8,443 nucleotides of DNA, from NCBI GenBank assembly GCA_003661385.1, contig QMWA01000066.1, forward strand, positions 1-8,443, read 5' to 3'. Below the pieces are notes generated by a model, which ran no database searches, was not told the DNA's origin, and saw only the letters and a program-made list of their open reading frames with translations. The stretch comes from Thermoproteota archaeon (GTDB taxonomy: Archaea; Korarchaeota; Korarchaeia; B14-G2). The position numbers and the translations under genes were made by a program. Below are positions 1-6,195 of this stretch, one piece after another; the first letter of the stretch is position 1; each line of letters begins with the position of its first letter.

Positions 1-1
1 A

Positions 2-649
2 TTCCACACAGGGGCTCTAGCTGGCATGGATAAGGTGCTCTCAGCAGCATTCAAGCAGGCTGGAGTCATCAGAGCAGAAACCCTGCTGGAGCTAGTGGAG
101 TACTGCATGACATTCAGCAGGCTGAACCCCACACCAGTGAGGGGAGTAGGGGTGATAACAGGCCCAGGTGGCCTGGGAGTCGTGCTAGTAGATGCTGTCG
201 AGCAAGCAGGCCTCAAGGCCCCAGAGTTCACCGAGGAAACCAAGCTCAAGCTCAGAGAGATCCTCCCACCTGTAGCAGGGGTCTCAAACCCAGCTGACCT
301 CACCCTGGCAATGGTAAGAGACATAGACTTAGTCAGGCGAGCTGCCCTAATCCTAGACAAGGATCCTAAGGTAGATGTCATGATGGTAGGTGTGGCAGCA
401 GTGCTCACATACAGCAGGCAGATAGCAGAGGAGTTCGCGAAAGTCATGTCTGAAGCAGGAGAGCAGTGTAGCAAGCCACTGGTAGCAGTATGCCCATATG
501 TAGGTGAAGCTGAGACGCACCTGAGGAAGCTTGTCCAAGCAGGTATACCAGTATACCTAACACCAGAGTCAGCTGCATCATCGCTAGCAGCCCTCTCAGC
601 ATACCACAAGGCTAAGATGAAGCTTACATCACCTGAAGCAGCTTCATAA
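2..649 (+). CDS. ADP-forming acetyl/acyl-CoA synthetase, alpha subunit (5' truncated by window edge)
   Basis: This is the C-terminal 215 residues of an NDP-forming acyl-CoA synthetase alpha subunit, which converts acyl-CoA, ADP and phosphate to the acid, CoA and ATP in the cytoplasm. The open frame enters from the left edge, so the ATG at 26 is internal. The first residues read FHTGALAG. By analogy with the SucD active-site loop, the His at 5-7 is the phosphohistidine that relays phosphate. Next come a ligase domain (ITGPGGLGV near 164-190; SNPADLT near 287-307) and the C-terminal domain ending in GIPVYLTPESAASSLAAL. The N-terminal CoA-binding Rossmann domain lies outside the window. The protein stops after this domain, so no ATP-grasp beta part is fused at the C-terminus and none follows; beta must be upstream or elsewhere. 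The 3' end overlaps the convergent HEPN gene by 26 bp. Substrate (acetyl, branched-chain or aryl acyl) cannot be told. Confidence 0.9.
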   Translation, partial: FHTGALAGMDKVLSAAFKQAGVIRAETLLELVEYCMTFSRLNPTPVRGVGVITGPGGLGVVLVDAVEQAGLKAPEFTEETKLKLREILPPVAGVSNPADLTLAMVRDIDLVRRAALILDKDPKVDVMMVGVAAVLTYSRQIAEEFAKVMSEAGEQCSKPLVAVCPYVGEAETHLRKLVQAGIPVYLTPESAASSLAALSAYHKAKMKLTSPEAAS

Positions 650-959
650 CCTCCCTAGCCACCTCCAGCGCCAGCTTAGCCTCACCCTCCTCAATGAAGA
701 ATGGGCTGTAGTCAGCCTTCTTCCTCAGCTCATAGAGAGCAAGCAGGCTCTCAGCTTCACTAGCTCTACCGAGGTTCCTCACCAGATTCGCTAGCTTATC
801 ATCTCTCCTAGGCAAGTCTCTTACTCCACGCCTCCTAGCCCAGACTTCACAAGCCATCCTAGCTGCAAAGTAAGCTGAGCTAGCTGCCTTCTCAAAGCAT
901 CCAATCTCAAGGTCAGCCTCCGCCTGCTTCAATAGCACCCTAGCCTTCTCAGCACTCAA
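624..959 (-). CDS. HEPN domain protein (partner of the upstream nucleotidyltransferase-like protein)
   Basis: This 111-residue all-helical protein fits the small HEPN family paired with minimal nucleotidyltransferases. Visible hallmarks are an N-terminal helix with ARVLLKQAEADLE, a second helix rich in Ala and aromatic residues (AASSAYFAARMACEVW, about 25-40), and a C-terminal block LYELRKKADYSPFF (about 75-88). The usual RX4-6H RNase motif is absent: after Arg79 the motif position reads KKADY, with no His. If it acts as a toxin it does not use the canonical HEPN catalytic pair; a scaffolding or nucleotide-binding role is possible. The start is TTG at 957-959, overlapping the previous gene's TGA in the four bases TTGA, so translation is probably coupled. 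The TAA at 624-626 lies inside the 3' end of the convergent acyl-CoA synthetase gene. Family membership is likely; its biological role is inference. Confidence 0.8.
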   Translation of the reverse strand: MSAEKARVLLKQAEADLEIGCFEKAASSAYFAARMACEVWARRRGVRDLPRRDDKLANLVRNLGRASEAESLLALYELRKKADYSPFFIEEGEAKLALEVAREVMKLLQVM

Positions 960-1249
960 GCAAACTCCTCCCCCATGAGGTCTTCCTCTGTTGTCATGGG
1001 GCTTAGTCCTTCTAGCCCTGTCTTCTCTTGGGCTTCTAGTGCTGCCTTAGCTACCGCCCTCATTGCACTGAGGTCTGCCTTGTCCACTATAACTAGGACA
1101 TTGCTCTCATAGACCATGTCATCTGGGCTGCTTCTAGCTATAACCTTCCTCAGCCTGCTTCCCAGCTTAGCTCTCAGCAGCCTCTCAAACTCCCTAACAA
1201 GCCTAACCCACTCACCTCTGCTCAAGTCAACAAGGTATGCCAGCCTCAT
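956..1249 (-). CDS. Degenerate nucleotidyltransferase-like protein (MNT fold), HEPN operon partner
   Basis: This 97-residue protein looks like a DNA-polymerase-beta-type minimal nucleotidyltransferase. It has a helix (EWVRLVREFERLLRAKL), a GSRLRKVIARSSP segment at about 30-42 where active members have GSxARG, then YESNVLVIVDK at about 47-57 where active members have SDxDLxV. The two catalytic aspartates of the DxD pair are replaced by Glu48 and Asn50, so nucleotidyl transfer is unlikely. I think related archaeal proteins share this ESNVLV variant, which would make it a stable subfamily rather than recent decay, but I could not check this. It is the first gene of a two-gene operon and overlaps the HEPN gene by 4 bp. 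The ATG at 1247-1249 sits about 26 bp from a TATA-like box, which suggests a leaderless transcript. Antitoxin or partner function is inferred from the pairing only. Confidence 0.72.
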   Translation of the reverse strand: MRLAYLVDLSRGEWVRLVREFERLLRAKLGSRLRKVIARSSPDDMVYESNVLVIVDKADLSAMRAVAKAALEAQEKTGLEGLSPMTTEEDLMGEEFA

Positions 1250-1270
1250 CTCATATGTAAGCTCATGCTG

Positions 1271-1280
1271 GAATAAAAGC
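1271..1280 (-). promoter_or_regulatory. TATA-like promoter of the MNT-like/HEPN operon
   Basis: On the minus strand the sequence reads GCTTTTATTC, a T-rich archaeal TATA-like element preceded by a purine-containing segment that could be a BRE. Its centre is about 26 bp upstream of the ATG at 1249. That distance places the transcription start at or next to the start codon, which fits leaderless mRNA. There is no convincing Shine-Dalgarno sequence in front of this ATG. Confidence 0.5.
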
Positions 1281-1377
1281 CTTAGCTAAAAGCCTACCTC
1301 AATGCCTGCAGTACAGCTTGCGCCACAGCCCTCTGCCACCAGCATCATATTAGGCCTGGCACCAGTAGCAGATGCCT

Positions 1378-1401
1378 GTAGAGCATGCTAGCATGCTCTA
1401 C
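1378..1401. repeat. Perfect 24-bp palindrome in a non-coding stretch
   Basis: The left half GTAGAGCATGCT is followed directly by its exact reverse complement AGCATGCTCTAC, with CTAG at the centre and no spacer. One base further on, positions 1403-1414 hold a second perfect palindrome, GCAGCTAGCTGC, again centred on CTAG. Both lie in the 1250-1538 gap, where I see no convincing gene, between the ASCH stop codon and the MNT-like/HEPN promoter. The palindromes are about 100-140 bp upstream of that promoter. They could be a dimeric-regulator operator, an RNA hairpin at the 3' end of the tmcA-ASCH transcript, or part of a small repeat. The sequence alone does not decide between these. Confidence 0.75.
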
Positions 1402-1538
1402 TGCAGCTAGCTGCCAGTGATATGGGAATCGAGAGCTAGGCTAACTGCCTTAGGTTCCGTCAGCTCTACAGCCTGCTAGATGCTCCACCAGGCTCTCAGG
1501 AGGCTCCCAGTCAGCTGATGGCGTCAGCTTCACTGAAC

Positions 1539-1889
1539 TCATCTGCCATGGCGTTCGCTGCCTCTCTTGACATCTATCAGCTTGAACTCTACCTTATAGA
1601 GGGAGTCTTCCTCTCTAAGCCTCCTGTAGTACCTTCTTAAGGCTGCCTTCAGTGTATCTGCATCAGGATACCCTGCTTTCTCAGCATCCTCATCTCTGAG
1701 CTGGCTTACTCTGACCTTCCTCACCCTAGTCACCTTGGCTTTGGCGAACTCCCTCCCATTTGAGACCAAGCTGACTACATCTCCCCTCTCTAGCCCACAT
1801 TCACTCCACTTCCTGATGGTCATCGTCTTCAAGCCGTCTAGGATCAGTGGGACCAGGTGCTTCTTGAAGGTTATTCTGGTCCTCTTCAT
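1539..1889 (-). CDS. ASCH-domain protein, translationally coupled to TmcA
   Basis: This 116-residue protein is essentially one ASCH domain, a PUA-related beta-barrel that binds RNA or modified nucleosides. It opens with ITFKKHLVPLILDGLKT and then MTIRKW (residues 6-28), matching the family's F-x-x-x-I-L-x-G-x-K-T-x-T-I-R signature. GDVVSL follows at 36-41 and an aromatic/basic C-terminal strand (YKVEFKLIDV) closes the barrel. E. coli YqfB, a small ASCH protein, hydrolyses N4-acetylcytidine. Recalling its sequence from memory, its catalytic Lys21 and Thr24 align with Lys21 and Thr24 here, while the position of its Glu74 aligns with Ala72; Glu70 lies two residues earlier. The ATG at 1887-1889 overlaps the TGA of tmcA as ATGA, so the two are read from one mRNA. 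An ac4C-related role is attractive but inferred; other ASCH proteins bind RNA or have been linked to RNase activity. Confidence 0.85.
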   Translation of the reverse strand: MKRTRITFKKHLVPLILDGLKTMTIRKWSECGLERGDVVSLVSNGREFAKAKVTRVRKVRVSQLRDEDAEKAGYPDADTLKAALRRYYRRLREEDSLYKVEFKLIDVKRGSERHGR

Positions 1890-4141
1890 GGCTCACTCAC
1901 CTTGTAGTAGGCTGCCAGCTTCCTAGCTATGCTCCTCATCGCGTCAAACAGCTCGCTTTGCTTCTTGAGGCCTATTGCCGGCTTAGCTAGGTCCCAGTTC
2001 TTCCCCTGAAGCACCTTAGCTATGAGAAGCCTCTCCTCACCCTCTGTCAGAGGCCTTTTGCTGTGCCATCCCAGGAAGTATGCTCTAGCCAGCTCAGCTA
2101 GGGCGTCGCATGTCATCTCATAGGAGTTGTACCCTCTGATGTAGCCTAGCAGCCTGAGCTTCTGGCTGTACGTAAGCTTTGGCCTAGCTGGTACACCACC
2201 TGTAGCCAGGATTAGCCTAGCTATCTCAGGTGGCATGCTGAAGTATATGTCATGCAGGGACTGTAGCACCCTCTTCTTCATCTCGAGGTTCAGCTGCCTA
2301 ACCATGGCCTCAGCTCTCTCCGTGAGGGGCTTAGCTACGAAGACGCTGTACTCTCCTGAAACCTGGTTTCTAGTTGGGCTCAGGTGTATTGGCGTGAAGC
2401 CGTTTCTAATCCAGAACCTGAGTAGCTCCTCGCTTGCTCCAAAGCCTGAGCCAACCCAGTCCATTCCCCTCTCCATGGCCTCCCTGCAGACCTCCCTCAG
2501 GGCTCTGGACCCCAGGCCTCTACGCTGCAGTGCTGGGTGGGTTGCTATCCTCACTATCCTCCAGCCCCATAGCCTAGCAAACCCCCTTAGCCCATAGTAC
2601 ATGAGGATCCTCGATGGAATCATGTGCCCTGGGACATCTCTCTCCCTAGCTATAATCCCCTCTATGACATCGTCTTCAAGCCTGCCTTCCTCAGCTAGCT
2701 GGATCGAGACCAGGGGCTCGCTGCCTGAGGCCAGGGCTCTAGCAGAGTGGTGTGGTGCATCCAGGATTATCGCCAGGTCATTAGGCCTATTCCTGTAGTG
2801 TGCCAGCACATATATCCCATACCACTTCTTCAGGAGGCCCTCCCCTGCCTGGGTGAAGTCCACCTTAATGTACTCTGGGTCGCTGAAGCCATCTGGCTCA
2901 CCTGGCTCAGCGTCAAGCAGCAGCAGCTTGTAGAGCCACTTCTCAATGGGGTCTCCTGGAGGGTACCTTATCGGGGTCCTCATCTCAACTATCCTGAGCC
3001 TAGTGCTCTTCTCCTCAGCTAGCGTAGAAAGGAACTTCTGGGAGAAGCCTCTGCCAGCCCCCTCGTAGCCGTGTATTGTCGAGGAGAATATGGCTACCCT
3101 GCTAGACCTCAGTATCCTGAAGAGGAGGTATGTCGGGATCGAAGCTGCTTCATCAACGACCTTGACCTTTATGTCCGAGTCAGCTAGCGAAGGCGGGCTC
3201 AGGTACACTGCTACTCTCCTCCCGACCCTCACACCCACTCTCTCTCCATCCCTCACTATCGGAGCTGGACTGAGCCCCTGTGCTCTGAGCCCCCTCTCAA
3301 GGAACTCGAAGAGCGTCTGCACCCCATGAAGAGAGGGCGCTGTGACACCTATGGCCTTGAACTTCTTCATGATCAGAGACAGCCCTAGCCCTAGGGCAGC
3401 AGACTTCCCCCTACCTCTGTTTGCTATCACGACAACAGCATACCTCCCCTTAGCCTCCCTAGCCTCCTCGACAGCATCTATCACCTCAACCTGCTCGTCT
3501 GTCAAGGCAAGAGACCTGACAGGGCCCTCAGCTCTGGCTTTAGGTGGCTGATGGGCTCTAGCCCTCCTGGGCTTCCCGTGGACGCTCTCAGCCTCGAGGT
3601 CTATGAGCCAGGCTCCCTCAGACTCCCTTATGCTCTTCAGGAACCTCAGCTTAAAGAGGTTCCTGACATCTCTCTCGCTGTAGGGTGGGCTAGCTAGCTT
3701 CCTCTGGAACAGGGTGAGTGAGCTAAGCCACGCCTCTAGCGGCGGTAGCGTGAACACGACTAGCCCTCCTCCTCTTACTGTCTCAACAAGCCTGCCTATG
3801 TCATCTGGCCTCATCTGAGCTGAGAAGTCAGCTAGGAGCACATCCCATGTGCCACCTAGCGCAAGCTCGCTTTCATCGAAGTCTATTGGGGTCAGGGAGG
3901 CTGCGTCAGATAGGCTCTCAGCTAGAGCCCTGGCGCCAACAACCTCCTCCCCGCTCGACACGTTCGAGTACAGGACTGTAACCGGCCTACCCCTCTCTCT
4001 AGCATATGCCTTGATGGCTTCAGCTATGTCCTCGATCCTCAGGCCCCCAGCTAAGGCTATCAGCCTCCTCTCACCTGACTCCACAGCCTCAGCTGAAACC
4101 CTATGCACGCAGTCCTCGATCAAAGCCACTGAGACCACCAT
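1886..4141 (-). CDS. tmcA: tRNA(Met) cytidine acetyltransferase TmcA
   Basis: TmcA uses acetyl-CoA and ATP to make N4-acetylcytidine in RNA; in bacteria the target is the wobble base of elongator tRNA(Met), and archaeal homologues can have wider tRNA/rRNA targets. At 751 residues it has the normal archaeal length and full domain order: an N-terminal Rossmann-like domain (about 1-200), a RecD/DUF699-type helicase-like ATPase with Walker A NRGRGKS (241-247) and Walker B KVVDEAASIP (about 327-336), a GNAT acetyltransferase domain with the acetyl-CoA loop THPALQRRGLGS (534-545), and a C-terminal helical tRNA-binding region (about 610-751, SPPTRNQVSGEYSVF-like strand just before it). I see no broken motif. 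The ATG at 4139-4141 is chosen because the frame begins there with a hydrophobic strand typical of the family. The gene heads an operon with the ASCH gene (4-bp overlap) and is divergent from the HD-domain gene. Confidence 0.95.
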   Translation of the reverse strand: MVVSVALIEDCVHRVSAEAVESGERRLIALAGGLRIEDIAEAIKAYARERGRPVTVLYSNVSSGEEVVGARALAESLSDAASLTPIDFDESELALGGTWDVLLADFSAQMRPDDIGRLVETVRGGGLVVFTLPPLEAWLSSLTLFQRKLASPPYSERDVRNLFKLRFLKSIRESEGAWLIDLEAESVHGKPRRARAHQPPKARAEGPVRSLALTDEQVEVIDAVEEAREAKGRYAVVVIANRGRGKSAALGLGLSLIMKKFKAIGVTAPSLHGVQTLFEFLERGLRAQGLSPAPIVRDGERVGVRVGRRVAVYLSPPSLADSDIKVKVVDEAASIPTYLLFRILRSSRVAIFSSTIHGYEGAGRGFSQKFLSTLAEEKSTRLRIVEMRTPIRYPPGDPIEKWLYKLLLLDAEPGEPDGFSDPEYIKVDFTQAGEGLLKKWYGIYVLAHYRNRPNDLAIILDAPHHSARALASGSEPLVSIQLAEEGRLEDDVIEGIIARERDVPGHMIPSRILMYYGLRGFARLWGWRIVRIATHPALQRRGLGSRALREVCREAMERGMDWVGSGFGASEELLRFWIRNGFTPIHLSPTRNQVSGEYSVFVAKPLTERAEAMVRQLNLEMKKRVLQSLHDIYFSMPPEIARLILATGGVPARPKLTYSQKLRLLGYIRGYNSYEMTCDALAELARAYFLGWHSKRPLTEGEERLLIAKVLQGKNWDLAKPAIGLKKQSELFDAMRSIARKLAAYYKVSEP

Positions 4142-4194
4142 GGTGCTTGCTGCTAGCCCCCTGGAGGCAAAGCACTAGGTGGATGCAGCATGCT

Positions 4195-4214
4195 TAGCTT
4201 ATTAACCTTTATCC
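4195..4214. promoter_or_regulatory. AT-rich core shared by the divergent tmcA and HD-gene promoters
   Basis: The stretch around TTATTAACCTTTATCC is the only AT-rich block between tmcA and the HD-domain gene. On the plus strand CTTTATCC (about 4207-4214) is centred roughly 25 bp before the TTG at 4235, the expected spacing for a leaderless archaeal transcript. On the minus strand TTAATAAG is about 60 bp before the tmcA ATG, which would give a leader of some 35 nt. The short distance means the two promoters could interfere or be co-regulated. Confidence 0.45.
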
Positions 4215-4234
4215 TAGAGCCCCGTGGTGGGAGG

Positions 4235-4813
4235 TTGAGTGCGCTATCTGAGGCCCTTAAGGAGGCTGAGAAGAAGCTCTCCGAGGAGCTTGTTGCAACC
4301 CCAGGGCACGTGAGGAGAGTCCTCTTCTGGTGTGAGAAGATAGCTAGAGAGGAGGGAGCTGACCTAGAGGCTGTCAAGCTTGCTGCAGCGCTCCACGACA
4401 TAGCTGTCCCAGAGGACAGAGCCATGCACTACGAGCTTGGAGCAAAGGTGGCGCTAGAAGCCCTAACAAAGCTAGGTGTCTCCAGGGAGGTGGCTGAGAA
4501 GGCTGCTCACGCCATAAGGGCTCACAGCAGGTATGGTGGCCCAGACCCAGAGACCTTAGAGGACAAGGTTCTCTGGGATGCTGACTGCATAGACGCCTGT
4601 GGAGCCATTGGGGTCATAAGGGCGGTGCTGAGAGAGCTTCAAGCCAGCAGGCTAAGAGAGCCTAAGGACATCATACCTGCGCTCGAGAAGATAGCTAGCT
4701 TGAAGGCCTATACTAGGGCTGGTAGAGAGGAGCTTGAGAGGAGAAGGAGCTTCATACTAAAGTTTATAGAGGAGCTTAAGAGGGAGCTAGCTGCATCAGG
4801 AGAGCAGCTCTAG
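4235..4813 (+). CDS. HD-domain protein, probable metal-dependent phosphohydrolase
   Basis: This roughly 192-residue protein belongs to the HD superfamily. From the TTG start the metal-binding residues are His25 (TPGHVRRV), His54-Asp55 (AAALHDIA) and a downstream Asp in WDADCIDACGAIGVIR (114-129). This last block and the preceding HAIRAHSRYGGPDPETLEDK resemble the YedJ-like uncharacterised HD phosphohydrolases. Substrate is unknown: nucleotides, cyclic nucleotides and RNA ends are all possible for the family. The frame is open back to an ATG at 4190, but those 15 extra residues (MLSLLTFILEPRGGR) overlap the AT-rich promoter core. TTG at 4235 directly after GGTGGGAGG fits better both with the promoter spacing and with family N-termini. 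It is a single gene divergent from tmcA and ends in TAG. The C-terminus is a charged helix (REELERRRSFILKFIEELKR). Confidence 0.85.
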   Translation: MSALSEALKEAEKKLSEELVATPGHVRRVLFWCEKIAREEGADLEAVKLAAALHDIAVPEDRAMHYELGAKVALEALTKLGVSREVAEKAAHAIRAHSRYGGPDPETLEDKVLWDADCIDACGAIGVIRAVLRELQASRLREPKDIIPALEKIASLKAYTRAGREELERRRSFILKFIEELKRELAASGEQL

Positions 4814-4836
4814 GGGCATGCTGGCAGCTGCCTGCA

Positions 4837-4847
4837 AACTATTAAAT
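4837..4847 (+). promoter_or_regulatory. TATA-like promoter of the membrane HEPN gene
   Basis: AACTATTAAAT stands out as an AT-rich TATA-like element between the HD gene's stop and the TTG at 4879. Its centre is about 36 bp upstream of that TTG, so a short leader of around 10 nt is expected. GGAGG at 4849-4853 is too far from the start codon to act as its Shine-Dalgarno sequence. A 10-bp palindrome (GGCAGCTGCC, 4823-4832) lies just upstream of the box. Confidence 0.4.
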
Positions 4848-4878
4848 GGAGGCCACCTGAGATCTAGGGTGCCTTCAG

Positions 4879-5517
4879 TTGGCCACACACCCTGAGAGCG
4901 ACCTAGAGTACTGGGAGATGGTTGATCGAGACCTAAAGGAGGCTGAGAAGCTCCTCGAGCACGGAAGCACGAGGGCAGCTGTCATAACAGCGATGATAGC
5001 AGTCGAGAAGTCTCTCAGGATAGCTCTCGGGGTGGGTGACCTAAAGCAAGCTGAGCTCCTAGACCTAATGCACTTCGCCAAGAGAGAGAACGTATGGCTT
5101 CCAGCATGGAAGGAGCTCAAGAAGTGGAGGTACATCAGGAACATGTGCCTACACGCCTTCTACACCCCCACGAGAAGGGAAGCTGAGAAGGCCATCGAGT
5201 TCGCGAGGTTCTTCACAGAGAAGGCTAAGGGCATGAACGTAGCTGAGAAGGTCAAGAAGAAAGCTAAGAAGCACTTCAGGAAGCTAGAGGGGAGCTACAG
5301 GAAGACGATAATGCTCACAGACAGGATATTCATAGCTGGAGCACTGATATTCCTGGCAGGCTGGCTTATGTTACTGCACCTGACCCTAACAATGCCACAC
5401 CCAGCTCTACCATGGAAGCTGAGGTTCCTCTTCTCGATGGCAGCGATACCAGCTGGCCTAGGGGCATGCATCCTCTCTTTGCTGGAGAAGTGGGAGAGAA
5501 AGGCTCCAGAAGTCTAG
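4879..5517 (+). CDS. HEPN-like protein with two C-terminal transmembrane helices
   Basis: I recognise a HEPN-type helical domain in residues about 6-115, followed by a membrane anchor. The opening SDLEYWEMVDRDLKEAEKLL and the helix TRAAVITAMIAVEKSLRIAL are typical HEPN helices. RYIRNMCLHAFYTPT (84-98) contains the RX4H catalytic motif (Arg87, His92), and EAEKAIEFARFF follows as in the family. A very basic linker (about 115-142, KKKAKKHFRK) leads to two hydrophobic segments at about 150-171 and 181-202 and a short charged tail. Two helices would place both the HEPN domain and the tail in the cytoplasm. HEPN proteins with this motif are often metal-independent RNases. No nucleotidyltransferase gene sits next to it. 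The TTG at 4879 is the only start between the upstream in-frame stop (4858-4860) and the domain. Its stop shares CTAG with the AlaX stop. Function is inferred; the family call is good and the anchor is clear. Confidence 0.75.
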   Translation: MATHPESDLEYWEMVDRDLKEAEKLLEHGSTRAAVITAMIAVEKSLRIALGVGDLKQAELLDLMHFAKRENVWLPAWKELKKWRYIRNMCLHAFYTPTRREAEKAIEFARFFTEKAKGMNVAEKVKKKAKKHFRKLEGSYRKTIMLTDRIFIAGALIFLAGWLMLLHLTLTMPHPALPWKLRFLFSMAAIPAGLGACILSLLEKWERKAPEV

Positions 5518-6164
5518 TCTACAAGGTATGTCTCAACCCTCTCAACACCCCTCCCTGGGTTCCTTCTCTTGAGCCTGATCCTCCCGATCTCCCTGGTGTT
5601 CTTCACGTGCATCCCGCCACATGGCATCTCTATCCCAGCACACCTCCAGACCCTGAAGCCAGGCCTATCAGGTGGTGTCTCAACCCTGATCTCATGGCCC
5701 TCAGCAATGAACTTGTTGCAGAGCTCCTCAACCTCCTTGAGCTTCACGGGGTCAAGCCTACCCTCATAAGCGTAGTCAGACCTGTCCTTCCTCTCATCAA
5801 CTCTGCTCCCAACCCTCTCAAGAGGCCCAAACACCTTGTGGAGGAAGTACTCCATGATGTGGGCAGCAGAGTGAAGTCTCATGATCCTATACCGCCTATC
5901 CCAGTCAATCCTACACTTCACCCTATCCCCTGGCTTGAGGGGAGCAGGCTTCTCAAGATAGTGGACCACTTCATCTCCCTCAAGCTGCGTGTCAACAACC
6001 CTGTACTCTCCAATCCACCCTGTGTCACCAACCTGCCCCCCTCCCTCAGGGTAGAAGCAGGTCTGATCCAAGATAACCCTGCTTCCATCGACTTTAACGA
6101 CTGTAGCCTCAAACTCCCTCATGTACATGTCCTCATAGTACAGCTTCCTAGTCAACCACACCAC
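5514..6164 (-). CDS. alaX: AlaX-type alanyl-tRNA editing protein
   Basis: AlaX is a free-standing homologue of the AlaRS editing domain that deacylates Ser-tRNA(Ala) or Gly-tRNA(Ala) in the cytoplasm. The sequence shows the family opening TRKLYYED, the glycine motif FYPEGGGQVGDTG, and both zinc motifs: HSAAH (His98, His102 from the chosen start) and CGGMH (Cys182, His186). At about 216 residues it matches the medium-size AlaX-M class. The frame extends to a GTG at 6188, but GTG at 6162-6164 gives MVWLTRKLYYED, the same N-terminal length as I recall for the Pyrococcus horikoshii AlaX-M protein. It also lies about 27 bp from a TATA-like AGTTAAAGT (6187-6195). GTG at 6161 or TTG at 6155 remain possible. 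The gene converges on the membrane HEPN gene and shares its stop tetramer. CTAG is absent from about 5518 to 6120, unlike most neighbouring genes. Confidence 0.93.
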   Translation of the reverse strand: MVWLTRKLYYEDMYMREFEATVVKVDGSRVILDQTCFYPEGGGQVGDTGWIGEYRVVDTQLEGDEVVHYLEKPAPLKPGDRVKCRIDWDRRYRIMRLHSAAHIMEYFLHKVFGPLERVGSRVDERKDRSDYAYEGRLDPVKLKEVEELCNKFIAEGHEIRVETPPDRPGFRVWRCAGIEMPCGGMHVKNTREIGRIRLKRRNPGRGVERVETYLVD

Positions 6165-6186
6165 CAGAAGCCTACCTTCCAGCTGC

Positions 6187-6195
6187 ACTTTAACT
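6187..6195 (-). promoter_or_regulatory. TATA-like element for alaX
   Basis: On the minus strand this reads AGTTAAAGT. It lies within the optional N-terminal extension of alaX if translation began at 6188, which argues for the shorter start. The centre-to-GTG (6164) distance of about 27 bp suggests leaderless transcription. TATAGC at about 6199-6204 is an alternative box. Confidence 0.35.

Noticed and set aside
1302-1391. Plus-strand frame of 29 codons with ATG about 26 bp after a possible TATA-like AATAAAAG, ending in the TAG at the centre of the 24-bp palindrome
   Set aside because: It is too short, has no recognisable family sequence, and the promoter match also serves the minus-strand operon. 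Coding potential cannot be supported.
1450-1533. Minus-strand frame of 27 codons from a GTG, beginning VKLTPSADWEPPESLVEHL
   Set aside because: Its composition looks protein-like and it could be a remnant, but there is no promoter, Shine-Dalgarno sequence or known motif, so I do not call it a gene.
1250-1538. Search of the gap for tRNA, C/D box RNA or CRISPR repeats
   Set aside because: No cloverleaf, TpsiC-like motif, properly spaced C/D boxes or direct repeats were visible; only the palindromes stand out. I also saw no tRNA or CRISPR elsewhere in the window.
2235-4178. Several plus-strand open frames of 65-120 codons opposite tmcA
   Set aside because: They are serine- and leucine-rich antisense shadows of tmcA, produced by its lack of antisense stop codons; none has domain-like sequence.
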